A stretch of 64,000 nt of DNA from Pseudanabaena minima (GCF_051131155.1 NZ_CP159508.1:3782001-3846000), one strand, 5' to 3'. Positions 32,846 to 41,672 are shown, counted from the first letter of the stretch. A program made the numbers and translations. Notes: a model not told the origin generated them from the letters alone.

Positions 32846-33517
32846 TCACAAAGATGATTGTAACTTTTGGGTCAAATACCAACATCCATTGCGATGTTCA
32901 AAGATATAGGCATTAGGCGCTCCATAGGTTTTGACAAGGCTTTCTTCTTGAGCATTACCATTGCCTTCATATTTGTATTGGGCTTTGATATAGTCCACTC
33001 GAAATGTTTTGTCGTCAATTTTTTGGATGTCTATCTTCAGCCGAGTATAAGGACTGTTATCAACTGTTGAAGGAACTAGCTGTACCCATTGATAATCTCT
33101 AAGATCAATACTGAATTCGTCATTCTTTCTACTCATCGTTTCGATTAGTTTACTTGGGTCTTGATAATCTCTTACTTGGATGTAGGGTGAAGTAAAGGGA
33201 TAGCGTATTTCATTGCCTTGATTATCTTTGCCACGCACAAATTGCTCGAAAAAACTTCTATATTCTTCTTTGCTACATGATGCTGGAAGGTTAGCCTGAC
33301 TCAGTTTCTCAACTTCTAAGCTCTTAGTTTCTATACTTGCATTTCCAATAGAACTACTATTGCTTTGGGTTGGAGTAGAGGTTGGCGTGGGGTTACTTGT
33401 AATTTGAGTATTGACTCCTCCTGATATGGGTTGATCGATCGCCGCTTTGGTGGATGATATCCCACATGCTTGAACTAGAACCACTAGAGTCATTGCAAAG
33501 ATCTTTCGATAATTCAT
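32846..33517 (-). CDS. Probable lipoprotein of unknown function
   Basis: This 223-residue protein has a lipoprotein signal (MNYRKIFAMTLVVLVQAC) with Cys18 as lipidated residue, a Ser/Thr/Pro-rich linker (TSNPTPTSTPTQSNSSS), then a globular domain with an EEYRSFFEQFVRGKD segment and a C-terminal NAYIFEHRNGCWYLTQKL. I do not recognise the domain. It is likely anchored in a membrane facing the periplasm. The upstream gap holds a hairpin. Confidence 0.7.
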   Translation of the reverse strand: MNYRKIFAMTLVVLVQACGISSTKAAIDQPISGGVNTQITSNPTPTSTPTQSNSSSIGNASIETKSLEVEKLSQANLPASCSKEEYRSFFEQFVRGKDNQGNEIRYPFTSPYIQVRDYQDPSKLIETMSRKNDEFSIDLRDYQWVQLVPSTVDNSPYTRLKIDIQKIDDKTFRVDYIKAQYKYEGNGNAQEESLVKTYGAPNAYIFEHRNGCWYLTQKLQSSL

Positions 33518-33592
33518 ACAAATTGTTGTTTAGCCCAAGTATTATCGTCTGTCCCATTAGTCGGGAAACAGTCAATTTTGTTCCATGTAATC

Positions 33593-33634
33593 AAGAGGTT
33601 AGGCAGCACTTCGCGCCGTTCATCCTAACCTCTT
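33593..33634. repeat. Hairpin upstream of lipoprotein gene
   Basis: The arms aagaggttagg and cctaacctctt surround a 20-nt loop containing cttcgcgccg. It lies between divergent genes, so a terminator role is unlikely. Confidence 0.5.
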
Positions 33635-33702
33635 CACTACCTGTAATCGCAATAGTTTAAAATGCAGACAATCTTAAAATTCTTTTAACAGTTTTGTTTC
33701 GC

Positions 33703-34635
33703 ATGATCGAGCCGCCCCAGTCAGTATTTGAGCAGTCAGAGCCACCCTTTACCAAATTTCGTAAGGCGATCGCCAACAAGGAATTTCTAATCACGGCTGA
33801 GGTGTCGCCACCCAAGGGCAGTGACCCCACCCATATGCTCGAACAAACGCGATCGCTCAAAGGGCGTGTTCATGCGGTGAATATTACCGATTCCAGTCGG
33901 GCTGTGATGAGCATGAGTCCTGTCGCTGCATCAGTATTGATTCAGCAACAAATCGGGATTGAAACTATTTGTCAAATCGCCTGCCGCGATCGCAATCGGA
34001 TTGCTTTACAAGGTGACTTATTTGGGGCAGCAGCCTTGGGCATCACGAATATTTTGGCTTTGACGGGCGATCCTGTAAAAGCAGGTGACTCTCCCGATGC
34101 GCGATCGGTTTTTGACTATGAATCAGTACGCTTACTGCAATTAATCCAAAAACTGAATCAGGGTCTGGATGCTAATGGAAAAGCTCTGCCCCATCAAGGT
34201 ACTAACTTTTTAGTAGGAGCCGCCGTTGATCCGCAGTCGCCAAGCTGGTCAGGTTTACAAAAACGGTTTGAGCGTAAAGTCAATGCGGGAGCGCAATTTT
34301 TTCAAAGTCAATTGATTACTGACTTTGATCGCCTTGATAAATTTGTGAATCAAATTGCGAATCAATCAGATAAACCGATTTTGGCAGGCATATTTTTGAT
34401 TAAATCCGCTAAAAATGCCTTGTTTCTGAATAAATTTGTCCCAGGGGTACAGATTCCTGAGCATATTATCGATCGCCTCGCCAAAGCGAAATCTCCGTTA
34501 CAAGAAGGCATGGCGATCGCTGCCGAACAAATCCAAACTGCGCGGCAAATCTGCCAAGGTGTGCATATCATGGCAATTAAAGCCGAACACTTGATTCCTG
34601 AAATTCTTGATCGGGCAGGTGTCGCCGTTCTCTAA
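33703..34635 (+). CDS. Methylenetetrahydrofolate reductase-like protein
   Basis: This protein of 310 residues (starting MIEPPQS; a TTG three codons earlier is possible) has the MTHFR TIM-barrel pattern: FLITAEVSPPKGSDP, RVHAVNITDSSRAVMS, QIACRDRNRIALQGDLFGAAALGITNILALTGDPV, GAAVDPQ and GAQFFQSQLITD. It would reduce methylene-THF to methyl-THF using FAD. It carries an insertion (NQGLDANGKALPHQG) and is close to the stand-alone MTHFR-like proteins of cyanobacteria and actinobacteria. Whether it is the physiological MetF cannot be said. Confidence 0.8.
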   Translation: MIEPPQSVFEQSEPPFTKFRKAIANKEFLITAEVSPPKGSDPTHMLEQTRSLKGRVHAVNITDSSRAVMSMSPVAASVLIQQQIGIETICQIACRDRNRIALQGDLFGAAALGITNILALTGDPVKAGDSPDARSVFDYESVRLLQLIQKLNQGLDANGKALPHQGTNFLVGAAVDPQSPSWSGLQKRFERKVNAGAQFFQSQLITDFDRLDKFVNQIANQSDKPILAGIFLIKSAKNALFLNKFVPGVQIPEHIIDRLAKAKSPLQEGMAIAAEQIQTARQICQGVHIMAIKAEHLIPEILDRAGVAVL

Positions 34636-34715
34636 CTTTCGAGCGATTTACTCAGCAAATTGCTCAAATTTTCAGCATTTTCGGTTACCCTAGGAAATAA
34701 CCCTAACTCACATCT

Positions 34716-35234
34716 ATGGCAAGACGTAGATATTCTTCAACTCTGAACCAACCTCCTACTGAACCAAGGTCAAATGGTACAACCACTAAACTCGCGATCG
34801 CAGGCGCAATTTTTGCGGTCGGGATTGGTGTTGGTATAGCTTTGTCTACGCTCAATCCTACACCGCGTACCGTTGATGCGATTCGTTTAGATAACCTTGC
34901 ACCTAGCCGTGATTTTTGCAATAACTATGGGGCATCGGCAATGGTGATGAGTAGCCGTGTCTATGTCACACTTAATCCTTTTAATGTGTTCATCAGCCAA
35001 GCCGAACCTGTGCCTGGGTGCGTCGTTCTGCCCAACAACTGGAATTTGCTATTACAAAAAAATGTAATTAAAGAAGCTGATATTCGTCAATGCAAAGACA
35101 GGATGAATACCTTTGGCTTTACAGGTGATCTAGAAAAAGCTCCTACTGTTGATTGCATCTACGAAAGCAAAAATGCTACCGAAAAGTTTACCAACGGTTT
35201 ACCAGCAACGCCGAGTCCTAGTCCTCAGCCATAA
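34716..35234 (+). CDS. DUF3172 membrane-anchored protein
   Basis: This 172-residue protein has a basic N terminus, one membrane helix at about 25-45 (LAIAGAIFAVGIGVGIAL), and a soluble domain with DFCNNYGASAMVMSSRVYVTLNPFNVFIS and GCVVLPNNWNLLLQKNVI, matching the cyanobacterial DUF3172 family. Conserved cysteines could form disulfides outside the cytoplasm. The function is unknown. A clear terminator follows. Confidence 0.8.
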   Translation: MARRRYSSTLNQPPTEPRSNGTTTKLAIAGAIFAVGIGVGIALSTLNPTPRTVDAIRLDNLAPSRDFCNNYGASAMVMSSRVYVTLNPFNVFISQAEPVPGCVVLPNNWNLLLQKNVIKEADIRQCKDRMNTFGFTGDLEKAPTVDCIYESKNATEKFTNGLPATPSPSPQP

Positions 35235-35261
35235 AAAAGTGCGTTAAGCGCACTTTTTTAT
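35231..35261 (+). terminator. Terminator after DUF3172 gene
   Basis: The stem ataaaaaagtgcg/cgcacttttttat with A and T runs on either side can work in both directions. It overlaps the stop codon of the DUF3172 gene. Confidence 0.75.
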
Positions 35262-35266
35262 GATCT

Positions 35267-35303
35267 CAAAGAAAAAGCGCCGATTAGCGGCGCTTTTTCT
35301 TTG
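35267..35303. terminator. Bidirectional terminator
   Basis: The stem caaagaaaaagcgccg/cggcgctttttctttg lies just before the stop of the convergent small gene at 35309. Confidence 0.7.
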
Positions 35304-35308
35304 AAGAT

Positions 35309-35542
35309 TTAGCATTCATCAAATGCTTCAAGATCTAATAAATGACGGTATGGCTCGGCTAATTCTGAACCTTTAAAGGCTAATGACCGCAAAATATGCC
35401 AATCATTCAAACTCTCAAAAGCATTGGCGTAGTCATCGCGCTCTAATCGATCTGCAATTGCTGCGACATCTGACGCAGTAAATTTACTAGGATCAACTTC
35501 TGGAGCTTCGCCTACTACATCCTTGGAAGGGTTATCAACCAT
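35309..35542 (-). CDS. Small conserved hypothetical protein
   Basis: This 77-residue acidic, helical protein (FTASDVAAIADRLERDDYANAFESLNDWHILRSLAF) looks like a short cyanobacterial protein I have no name for. No metal or catalytic motif is present. It lies just downstream of tRNA-Ser on the same strand, 26 bp apart, and could share its transcript. Confidence 0.65.
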   Translation of the reverse strand: MVDNPSKDVVGEAPEVDPSKFTASDVAAIADRLERDDYANAFESLNDWHILRSLAFKGSELAEPYRHLLDLEAFDEC

Positions 35543-35567
35543 ATCGCTCTATGACAGTCTTGTGAAC

Positions 35568-35658
35568 GGAGAGAGAGGGATTCGAACCCTCGGTACGGAG
35601 TTACCTGCCGTACAACAGATTAGCAATCTGCCGCTTTCGTCCACTCAGCCATCTCTCC
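35568..35658 (-). tRNA. tRNA-Ser (GCU)
   Basis: The minus strand folds into a complete class II tRNA of 91 nt: acceptor GGAGAGA/TCTCTCC, D-arm with TGGCTGAGTGG, anticodon stem CAGAT/ATCTG with anticodon GCT, a long variable arm (TGTACGGCAGG...CCGTAC) and GGGTTCGAATCCC T-arm. The CCA end is not encoded. It reads AGC/AGU codons. Confidence 0.96.
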
Positions 35659-35705
35659 AAATTTATAAGGAATTATATCTTATCAGATAGCGTGCATAAT
35701 GCAAC

Positions 35706-35993
35706 CTAATTGTTAAATTTAATAACTTTCACTTTGGGCTGCTCGATCTCAGAAAACTTTGCCGCTTTTGCCTCGATCTCCTGTAACTGTCCTAACGCTA
35801 ATCCACAGGGAAATCCATATTTTGCCTTGACCCGATCGCTAGCAATATTTAGCGCAGTCCGCGATCGCTCTACAAAATCCACTAGGTCGTACTCAGTATC
35901 GGGCGCAAAATATTCCTTGACGATTAAAGATGGTGAATAGCAAGAGTCTTGAGAGTTGTCTGGCCAAGTGATTTGAAAACGGACTTCAGGCAT
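35706..35993 (-). CDS. MSMEG_0570-family nitrogen-starvation protein
   Basis: This 95-residue protein matches the MSMEG_0570 family, as I remember it, throughout: MPEVRFQITWPDNSQDSCYSP, LIVKEYF, DFVERSRTALNIASDRVKAKYGFPCGLALGQL. These proteins belong to a cluster induced by nitrogen starvation in mycobacteria and found in some cyanobacteria. The biochemical role is unknown. The MSMEG_0565-type glycosyltransferase lies upstream on the same strand, separated by a family A hairpin element. Confidence 0.85.
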   Translation of the reverse strand: MPEVRFQITWPDNSQDSCYSPSLIVKEYFAPDTEYDLVDFVERSRTALNIASDRVKAKYGFPCGLALGQLQEIEAKAAKFSEIEQPKVKVIKFNN

Positions 35994-36017
35994 AAAATTT
36001 CCTCAAAATGATGGTAA

Positions 36018-36112
36018 ACGGCGCTTTGCGCCGCCTAAGAGACAATTACCAAAAACCGTAAAGTTGCGACCCTGCGGGTCGCAACTTTACGGTTTTTGGC
36101 TTGTCTTAGCTA
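36018..36112. repeat. Palindromic element family A, copy 2
   Basis: A perfect 24-bp stem (36049-36099; ccaaaaaccgtaaagttgcg arm start, loop TGC) ends in cttgtcttagctacttaa, which supplies the last codons and the stop of the glycosyltransferase gene. A small hairpin ggcgctttgcgcc (36020-36034) precedes it. Confidence 0.8.
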
Positions 36113-37257
36113 CTTAATACCATTTTTGCATAATGTGTTGTATGCATTTGAGCCGAATTTTCCCATGTGTATTTTGTCAAAATTTCTTGGCTAGCTTGGA
36201 TTAGAGACTGACTAAAATCAGGGTTAGTAACTAAACGCATGGCTTGAGCGATCGCCTCAATATCATCAGGAGCAATCAGCACAGCCTGTTGTTCAGATAA
36301 AAATTCCGTAAAGGGCGGACAATTAGAAGTGATCACTGGTAAACCCGAAGCGATCGCCTCCATAATTACTAAGCCCCAACCTTCCTTAGACGAGGGAAAG
36401 ACAAAAGCATCAGCGCAGCGATAAAGTGCAGGTAATTCAGCATCCGTGAGAACGCCTGTAATGATGAGGGATTTCTCTATATCTAGCTCCTGTGAGATCG
36501 CCAGAAATTGCTCTCGATAATCCTGATAGTCAAATAAGGTTGCACCTCCTGCGATTACTAACTGCGATTCTGGGAAGTCCACTAAAACTTGAGCAAAGGC
36601 TTGAATTAATTTAATTGAGTTCTTGCGTGGTTCAATCCCGCCTACAGTCAAATAAATTGGTGAGCCTGTTAAACCAAATTTTTGGTTGATTTGTAATTCT
36701 GTACCATTGTGATCGCAGGAAAATCTTTGCAAATTCACCCCATTAATTACTCGCGGCGCATGGATTTGATAATGTTCATAAATTTGGGTTTGCCAGCCAG
36801 CACTTACACATAGGCAAAGCTCAGCTTCTCGAATAGAACGATCCTGACAAGCCTGTAAATAGGGACTGTTGTAGTCTTCGATATGATGAATAGTGCGGAT
36901 AAAGTGGGGAATGCGTCCTTGCAATCGCAAAATTGCTAATGCATTGGCACTGATGCAGTCTTGAGCATGGTAAATATCATAATCAAGGTTTGAATTCTGT
37001 AAGTAATTCACAAATTCCTGAATACGTTGCTGGATTAGCTGATCGATTTCCTGTGGTGCAGGTTGGGCAAGAATTGGTTGAACTTCACAGGACAAATGGC
37101 GATCAAATCCTGAACCATCTTTGTCTAATGCGTAGATACATACTTGATGTCCTAATGCTTGCAATGCTTCCGCAAGTTCTAGAGTATGGATCACGCTCCC
37201 TCTAGGTTTTGTGGAGTAAGTGAGTAAAGCGATGCGTAATTTAGAAAACTGCGGCAT
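36106..37257 (-). CDS. MSMEG_0565-family glycosyltransferase (GT4)
   Basis: This 383-residue GT-B glycosyltransferase has N-terminal RIALLTYSTKPRGSVIHTLELAEALQALGH and C-terminal donor domain LTVGGIEPRKNSIKLI, ADAFVFPSSKEGWGLVIMEAIASGLPVI with the GT4 E-x7-E motif. The N terminus is characteristic of the MSMEG_0565 group. The acceptor is unknown. It lies 3 bp after a methyltransferase gene, so the two are an operon. Its last residues and stop come from a family A repeat. Confidence 0.88.
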   Translation of the reverse strand: MPQFSKLRIALLTYSTKPRGSVIHTLELAEALQALGHQVCIYALDKDGSGFDRHLSCEVQPILAQPAPQEIDQLIQQRIQEFVNYLQNSNLDYDIYHAQDCISANALAILRLQGRIPHFIRTIHHIEDYNSPYLQACQDRSIREAELCLCVSAGWQTQIYEHYQIHAPRVINGVNLQRFSCDHNGTELQINQKFGLTGSPIYLTVGGIEPRKNSIKLIQAFAQVLVDFPESQLVIAGGATLFDYQDYREQFLAISQELDIEKSLIITGVLTDAELPALYRCADAFVFPSSKEGWGLVIMEAIASGLPVITSNCPPFTEFLSEQQAVLIAPDDIEAIAQAMRLVTNPDFSQSLIQASQEILTKYTWENSAQMHTTHYAKMVLSS

Positions 37258-37260
37258 GGA

Positions 37261-38124
37261 TTATATTTTATGGGCAACGTGAAAAGCCGAGATGAAAGAG
37301 AGGTTGAGGCGATCGCCTTGATGTTTATGAAGCGCTTCTTGCAAATTTGTAAATAGATGATTTCTGCTGTTCTCGGCTAGAGCGATATATGGCGAAAGTG
37401 TACTCAGCAGTAAAAGATAATCATCAAGGCTATAAACAACTTGATGGATTGAAGATTCATATTTGACATTCTTAAAATACTCTGAATCAGTGATGAGTTC
37501 ACTGAACTTCAGAAAATCTGCTTGATGATTTTTCCTGCCTTCATGTCTAGCATATAGGGGAATCGAAGGCGCTAGGGTTTCATACACCGCATCAACGATT
37601 TGATAGGTTTCTTCATTTAGTTGGGGTGGAGTATTCCATAACAGAATCAGAGATCCTTGCGCTTTCAGGGCTGCTGCGGATTTTGCGTAGGCGATCGCAG
37701 GATCAATCCAATGCCAAGAAGTCGCCGCTAAAACTGCATCAAAGCGATCGCGTTCCAATTGCCATTCTTCAAAGGCAAGATTTTGAATTTCGACATGGGG
37801 ATAGTCTGCACAGTTTTGTTTGGCTAATTCGGAAGCCTCTCGATTGGGTTCTAGACTCAACATTTCAAAGCCAAGCTGAGCAAAGGGAACTGTCGCGATC
37901 GCGGGACCAGAACCTAATTCGAGAATTTTGGCTTTTGGGGGCAACTGAGCAAGCTCAATTACACGATCAATCACTGCTTGGGGATATCGAGGTCTGACAC
38001 GATTATAGGCACTCGCTACTGAGCCATACCAATGCTTTCGTTCGCCTAAGTCTTTGCCAGCGTAGTCTTTTACTACTTCTGTCCAAGTTTTATTACTGAT
38101 GTGACTTCGGCTTTCTTTGCCCAT
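37261..38124 (-). CDS. SAM-dependent methyltransferase
   Basis: This 287-residue class I methyltransferase has the glycine-rich SAM motif ILELGSGPAIATVPFAQLG at about 69-87, followed by LSLEPN and a FDAVLAATSWHWIDP motif IV region, typical of small-molecule methyltransferases. The substrate is unknown. It is the first gene of the leftward operon with the glycosyltransferase and MSMEG_0570-like genes, suggesting a small glycolipid or natural-product pathway (inference). Confidence 0.85.
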   Translation of the reverse strand: MGKESRSHISNKTWTEVVKDYAGKDLGERKHWYGSVASAYNRVRPRYPQAVIDRVIELAQLPPKAKILELGSGPAIATVPFAQLGFEMLSLEPNREASELAKQNCADYPHVEIQNLAFEEWQLERDRFDAVLAATSWHWIDPAIAYAKSAAALKAQGSLILLWNTPPQLNEETYQIVDAVYETLAPSIPLYARHEGRKNHQADFLKFSELITDSEYFKNVKYESSIHQVVYSLDDYLLLLSTLSPYIALAENSRNHLFTNLQEALHKHQGDRLNLSFISAFHVAHKI

Positions 38125-38490
38125 TATCTTTCTACCTAAAGCAGTTTTTACAGCTAGCGCTCCAAGAAGTTAATGGCGGCGCAAAGCACCGCCATTAACT
38201 TCTTGTTTTTGTGGTCTAACAAGAATGGCGACAGCTATACATTAACTTTACAGCGATCATCTTAAATTTGCTGTAGCGATCGCCAGTATGCAAAAAATTG
38301 CGCGTAACATCTATAGTTGTGAGAGTGTGCCCCGATGGGGCGCACTCTCACTATTTATTGCGGTTTTCAAATGAGTTCGGACTGATTTGAAAACTAAAAA
38401 GTAAACATAATCAGGGTTTTGAGTTTTCATTTTGCCTACAGCAAAATGAAAACTGCAATAATTAAAAAAGAAATACCGTCAAGGCAAAAT
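38125..38490. other. Repeat-bearing divergent intergenic region
   Basis: This gap between the divergent methyltransferase and flavoprotein genes holds a degenerate family B element (38150-38240, stem 38163-38205, one mismatch), a perfect 15-bp hairpin (38319-38351, gtgagagtgtgcccc with one wobble) and a partial family D element (38375-38455). I see no gene; the in-frame extension of the flavoprotein into the last repeat is unlikely to be coding. Confidence 0.65.
38375..38455. repeat. Palindromic element family D, copy 4 (partial)
   Basis: A 14-bp hairpin agttttcattttgc/gcaaaatgaaaact lies behind aatcagggttttg, resembling the right half of family D with a changed stem. Confidence 0.5.
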
Positions 38491-39651
38491 ATGAATTACG
38501 ATGCGATCGCGATCGGTGCAGGGCTATCGGGCTGTAGTGCTGCTATCCAACTGGCAAAGCTGGGCTATCGTGTCCTACTGCTAGAACAGAGCCACTATCC
38601 GATGCATAAACTTTGCGGCGAGTTTCTATCCGTTGAAGTAACTGAATCATTTGAGCATCTAGGCATAATGGAACAGGTTCGCAAAGTTGGCGCACAGCCA
38701 ATTCATCGGGCTTACTTAACCACCTCTGGCGGAGCATCATTTCGGAGCAAGCTTCCTAGTACTGCCATGGGACTGAGCCGCTATCAACTAGATTTGATGC
38801 TATTTCAAAGAGCGCAAGCGATGAACGTAACTTGCATTGATAATACTAAAGTTACGGGCGTGACAGGAAATCTCACAGAAGGATTTACCGTGAATACGAC
38901 TAAAGGAGAATTCTCTGGAAGACTAGTATTAGGAGCATTTGGTAAACGTTCTTCCCTCGATCGCACTCTTAATCGCTCATTTATGCAAAAGCGATCACCT
39001 TGGGTTGCTTATAAAGGACATTTCACAGGTGTGGATATTGCTGACGTGATCGAGCTGCATAGTTTTCCTAACGGCTATTGTGGACTATCGCAAATCGAAA
39101 CAGGGGAAATTAATGTCTGTTGGATTGCCCATGAATGGGTGATGAAAGAGCCAATACATCCAGAGTTAGATATTCCTGAATCCTTAGCCAAAAATCCAGT
39201 CCTCGCCGATCGCTTTCGTCAGATGCAACGAGTTTCACTATCGCTGCAAGGTTTAAGCCAGATTAGTTTTGCTCTCAAAGAGAATTTCTATAACGACATC
39301 TGCATGATTGGCGATACGGCAGGAATGATCACGCCGCTGTGTGGGGATGGGATGGCGATGGCGTTGCGATCAGCGGAAATTGCGGTTCCTTTCGTGAGTC
39401 AGTTTTTAGAAAATCAAATCACGGCGATCGTCTTTAAACAGCAATATGCGATCGCATGGCGTAAAGAATTCCAAACGCGCCTGCAACTGGGACGGATCAT
39501 GCATAATTGCTTTGTCCAGCCACAACTGGCAAATGTGGGCGTGAGCCTGTGTCAAATGGCTCCCGCTTTGGGGAATTGGATTATTGGCGCAACTCGCGGC
39601 AAACCAAATCCTCTAGTCAGCAATGATCTTGCCAGTAATGCGCTCTCCTAA
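38491..39651 (+). CDS. FAD-dependent oxidoreductase (geranylgeranyl reductase-like)
   Basis: This 386-residue flavoprotein starts at MNYDAIAIGAG. The FAD-binding motif AIGAGLSGCSAAIQLAKLGYRVLLLEQ lies at the N terminus, and the second FAD motif CMIGDTAGMITPLCGDGMAMALRSAE lies at about 275-300. This is the plan of the FAD-dependent monooxygenase/geranylgeranyl reductase/halogenase superfamily. LCGEFLS after the first motif is common in the subgroup. The substrate is unknown; polyketide-type tailoring or lipid modification are possible. The 3' end overlaps the convergent MFS gene by 39 bp. Confidence 0.8.
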   Translation: MNYDAIAIGAGLSGCSAAIQLAKLGYRVLLLEQSHYPMHKLCGEFLSVEVTESFEHLGIMEQVRKVGAQPIHRAYLTTSGGASFRSKLPSTAMGLSRYQLDLMLFQRAQAMNVTCIDNTKVTGVTGNLTEGFTVNTTKGEFSGRLVLGAFGKRSSLDRTLNRSFMQKRSPWVAYKGHFTGVDIADVIELHSFPNGYCGLSQIETGEINVCWIAHEWVMKEPIHPELDIPESLAKNPVLADRFRQMQRVSLSLQGLSQISFALKENFYNDICMIGDTAGMITPLCGDGMAMALRSAEIAVPFVSQFLENQITAIVFKQQYAIAWRKEFQTRLQLGRIMHNCFVQPQLANVGVSLCQMAPALGNWIIGATRGKPNPLVSNDLASNALS

Positions 39652-40875
39652 GGCAATGCCTACACCTGCAATTAGGAAAGTAATCGCTGTTAATACAATC
39701 ACATTTGGTGTCGAGAGCATGTCCGCAGGTTTTGGAACGAGATAACCAAAAATCGCGATCGCCCCTGATAGCCCACCAAAAAATGTGCCAACGGTTAATC
39801 CCCCTAATGATTTGGGAACCATAGTGAGGGCAAAGGCAACCATGCCATTGTTCACGGCACTGAGACAGGTGAGCATCAAGAGAATACTGATGATGGCAGC
39901 GATCGCACCATAGCCGAAGGATAGCAATCCTAAACCTGCGGCAATTCCACCCAAGCTAATCATCATCAGGCGTTTGTTATCCAGCAACTTACAGAGGTTT
40001 CCTGTCAACAGGGCTACCAATCCTTGGGCAATCAATGCTGAACCCATTAGCACCTCAAAGGAGAAGCCCGTGAAACTTGTCAGATCTGCTTTGATCGTTC
40101 GGGGTAATACATCTCCCATCAGCAAGCGGATGCCTAAGCCGATCGCTGCTCCCACCAGCATGACGATCGCTAAGTTGATCCAGCATTCTCGAATGGGTAA
40201 TGGTTCATTTTTTTCTAATTCGGGATTGAGATTTTTGGGAATGTAGATCATCGCACTTCGCAAGCTAGCCACACTTGCTAGTAAGACGATTGAGGCGATT
40301 GTAAAAGTCACGGGTGCGCCCAGCCCTACAATAAATTTCGTCGCTAAGGGTCTGATCGAACCAACAAAACCACCGACTAGGGTTAACACACTGCCTGCAA
40401 GCGGTAATTTAGTCGCTCCCGCAAAGATACCTAGCAGACACATAACGGGACTCCGAAAGCTTGCCATGACGATCGCCCAAAGAATGGCTAAGCTGATCAA
40501 AAGTACCCGCGTAATCTCGCTTGATCCACCAAAGATCACCACGCAGGGCAATCCGATAAATAAAGCTGTTGAAGCGATCGCAGCAGCAACAATGAAAGGC
40601 ATTCGTGAGCTATACCAACGCTGCCAGCGATCGGACAGACCACCAAATAATGGCTCGACGATTACGCCGATCGCGCTTTCGATGACCAGTATCAGTGCTG
40701 TTAATTGTTGTGCTTGATTGGTGGGATAGCCAAAAACCTGCTCGATAAACTTTGGCAAATAAATACCGTAGGCAATCCAAGTCAGCGACATGGCTCCCTG
40801 AACTGAGGCTAAGCCCCATACTTGGAGCCAACGCACTTGACTTGATGTTTGATCTGATGTTGGGGCGATCGCCAT
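39613..40875 (-). CDS. MFS transporter
   Basis: This 420-residue protein has about 12 hydrophobic segments and the loop 2-3 motif GGLSDRWQRWYSSRMPFI, resembling the MFS/GPH carrier group. The middle loop (NLNPELEKNEPLPIRECW) separates two six-helix halves. The substrate is not predictable. It converges with the flavoprotein gene with a 39-bp overlap of coding ends, and a hairpin lies in front of its start. Confidence 0.82.
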   Translation of the reverse strand: MAIAPTSDQTSSQVRWLQVWGLASVQGAMSLTWIAYGIYLPKFIEQVFGYPTNQAQQLTALILVIESAIGVIVEPLFGGLSDRWQRWYSSRMPFIVAAAIASTALFIGLPCVVIFGGSSEITRVLLISLAILWAIVMASFRSPVMCLLGIFAGATKLPLAGSVLTLVGGFVGSIRPLATKFIVGLGAPVTFTIASIVLLASVASLRSAMIYIPKNLNPELEKNEPLPIRECWINLAIVMLVGAAIGLGIRLLMGDVLPRTIKADLTSFTGFSFEVLMGSALIAQGLVALLTGNLCKLLDNKRLMMISLGGIAAGLGLLSFGYGAIAAIISILLMLTCLSAVNNGMVAFALTMVPKSLGGLTVGTFFGGLSGAIAIFGYLVPKPADMLSTPNVIVLTAITFLIAGVGIALGERITGKIIAD

Positions 40876-40897
40876 AAAGCTTCCTCATTTTGTAGCA

Positions 40898-40942
40898 ATT
40901 TTAATTAAAGAGAGTCGCAATGCGACTCTCTTTAATTAAAAT
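40898..40942. repeat. Perfect 21-bp hairpin upstream of MFS gene
   Basis: The arms attttaattaaagagagtcgc and complement enclose an AAT loop. It lies between the pentapeptide gene (upstream, same strand) and the MFS start, so it may be a terminator for the former or sit in the MFS leader. Confidence 0.65.
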
Positions 40943-40983
40943 TCTTGAGGATGTTGCACAGCAATATACTCAAGAATTTTGTG

Positions 40984-41014
40984 TTTAATTACATCGCAAA
41001 GCGATGTAATTAAA
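40984..41014 (-). terminator. Hairpin containing pentapeptide gene stop
   Basis: The perfect stem tttaattacatcgc/gcgatgtaattaaa (loop AAA) contains the TAA stop of the pentapeptide-repeat gene. Confidence 0.65.
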
Positions 41015-41672
41015 ATTTGGTGCAACCTTGCATCGAGATCCTGCCGTCGGGCATCGTTGCACGACAGAGATTGGCTTGACTCAAATCCGCATTAGTCACA
41101 TTCGCATTGGTAAGGTCAGCACGATACAAATCTGCCCCCTTGAGATTTGCACCTGTCAAATCTGCACCATAGAGGCTCGCATTCCGTAGAGAGGCATTAG
41201 TAAGATTTGCGCCATTGAGCTTAGCGTAGACCAACTCAATATCAATTAAATTGGCATTTTCTAAATTAGCTTCGGTTAAATCTGCATATTTCCAGCGACT
41301 ATTACGAGCATTTGCCCCTGACAAATTTGCTTGGATCAAATCGCTATGAATCAAGAAAGTATTTCGCAAATCAGAATTGCTGAGATCTGAGCCACGAAAA
41401 TCAGCATAGTAAATAGTACTAAAAGCCAAAATTGCACCAGAGAGGGCACTTTTTCGTAGATCCGCTACGTCAAGGAATGATTCGCGTAAATTAGCTCCAT
41501 TTGCGGCAATCCCGCTCAGTTCGCAGCGCTGACAAGTGCGATGTTCCAAAAGAGCTTGAAGATGTTCATCATTTTGAGCTTGTACGCTCGATGTGAGTCC
41601 AATGGTCATGACACTAGCCACAAGAGCGCTAGCGATCGCAGTCACGGTGTGAGTAAAGGCTGTTGACTTCAT
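41010..41672 (-). CDS. Exported pentapeptide-repeat protein
   Basis: This 220-residue protein starts at MKSTAFTHTV with a Sec signal peptide cleaved near SSVQA-QNDE; a Met 15 codons upstream gives no signal. A CQRC motif follows (HRTCQRCELSGIAANGANL), then about 14 A(D/N)LxX pentapeptide repeats forming a right-handed beta-helix, capped by LCRATMPDGRISMQGCTKF. The helix probably acts as a scaffold in the periplasm or thylakoid lumen. The function is unknown. Confidence 0.85.
   Translation of the reverse strand: MKSTAFTHTVTAIASALVASVMTIGLTSSVQAQNDEHLQALLEHRTCQRCELSGIAANGANLRESFLDVADLRKSALSGAILAFSTIYYADFRGSDLSNSDLRNTFLIHSDLIQANLSGANARNSRWKYADLTEANLENANLIDIELVYAKLNGANLTNASLRNASLYGADLTGANLKGADLYRADLTNANVTNADLSQANLCRATMPDGRISMQGCTKF

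Noticed and set aside
38419..38490. N-terminal extension of the FAD oxidoreductase
   Set aside because: It translates through a family D hairpin; the FAD motif begins right after the internal Met at 38491.
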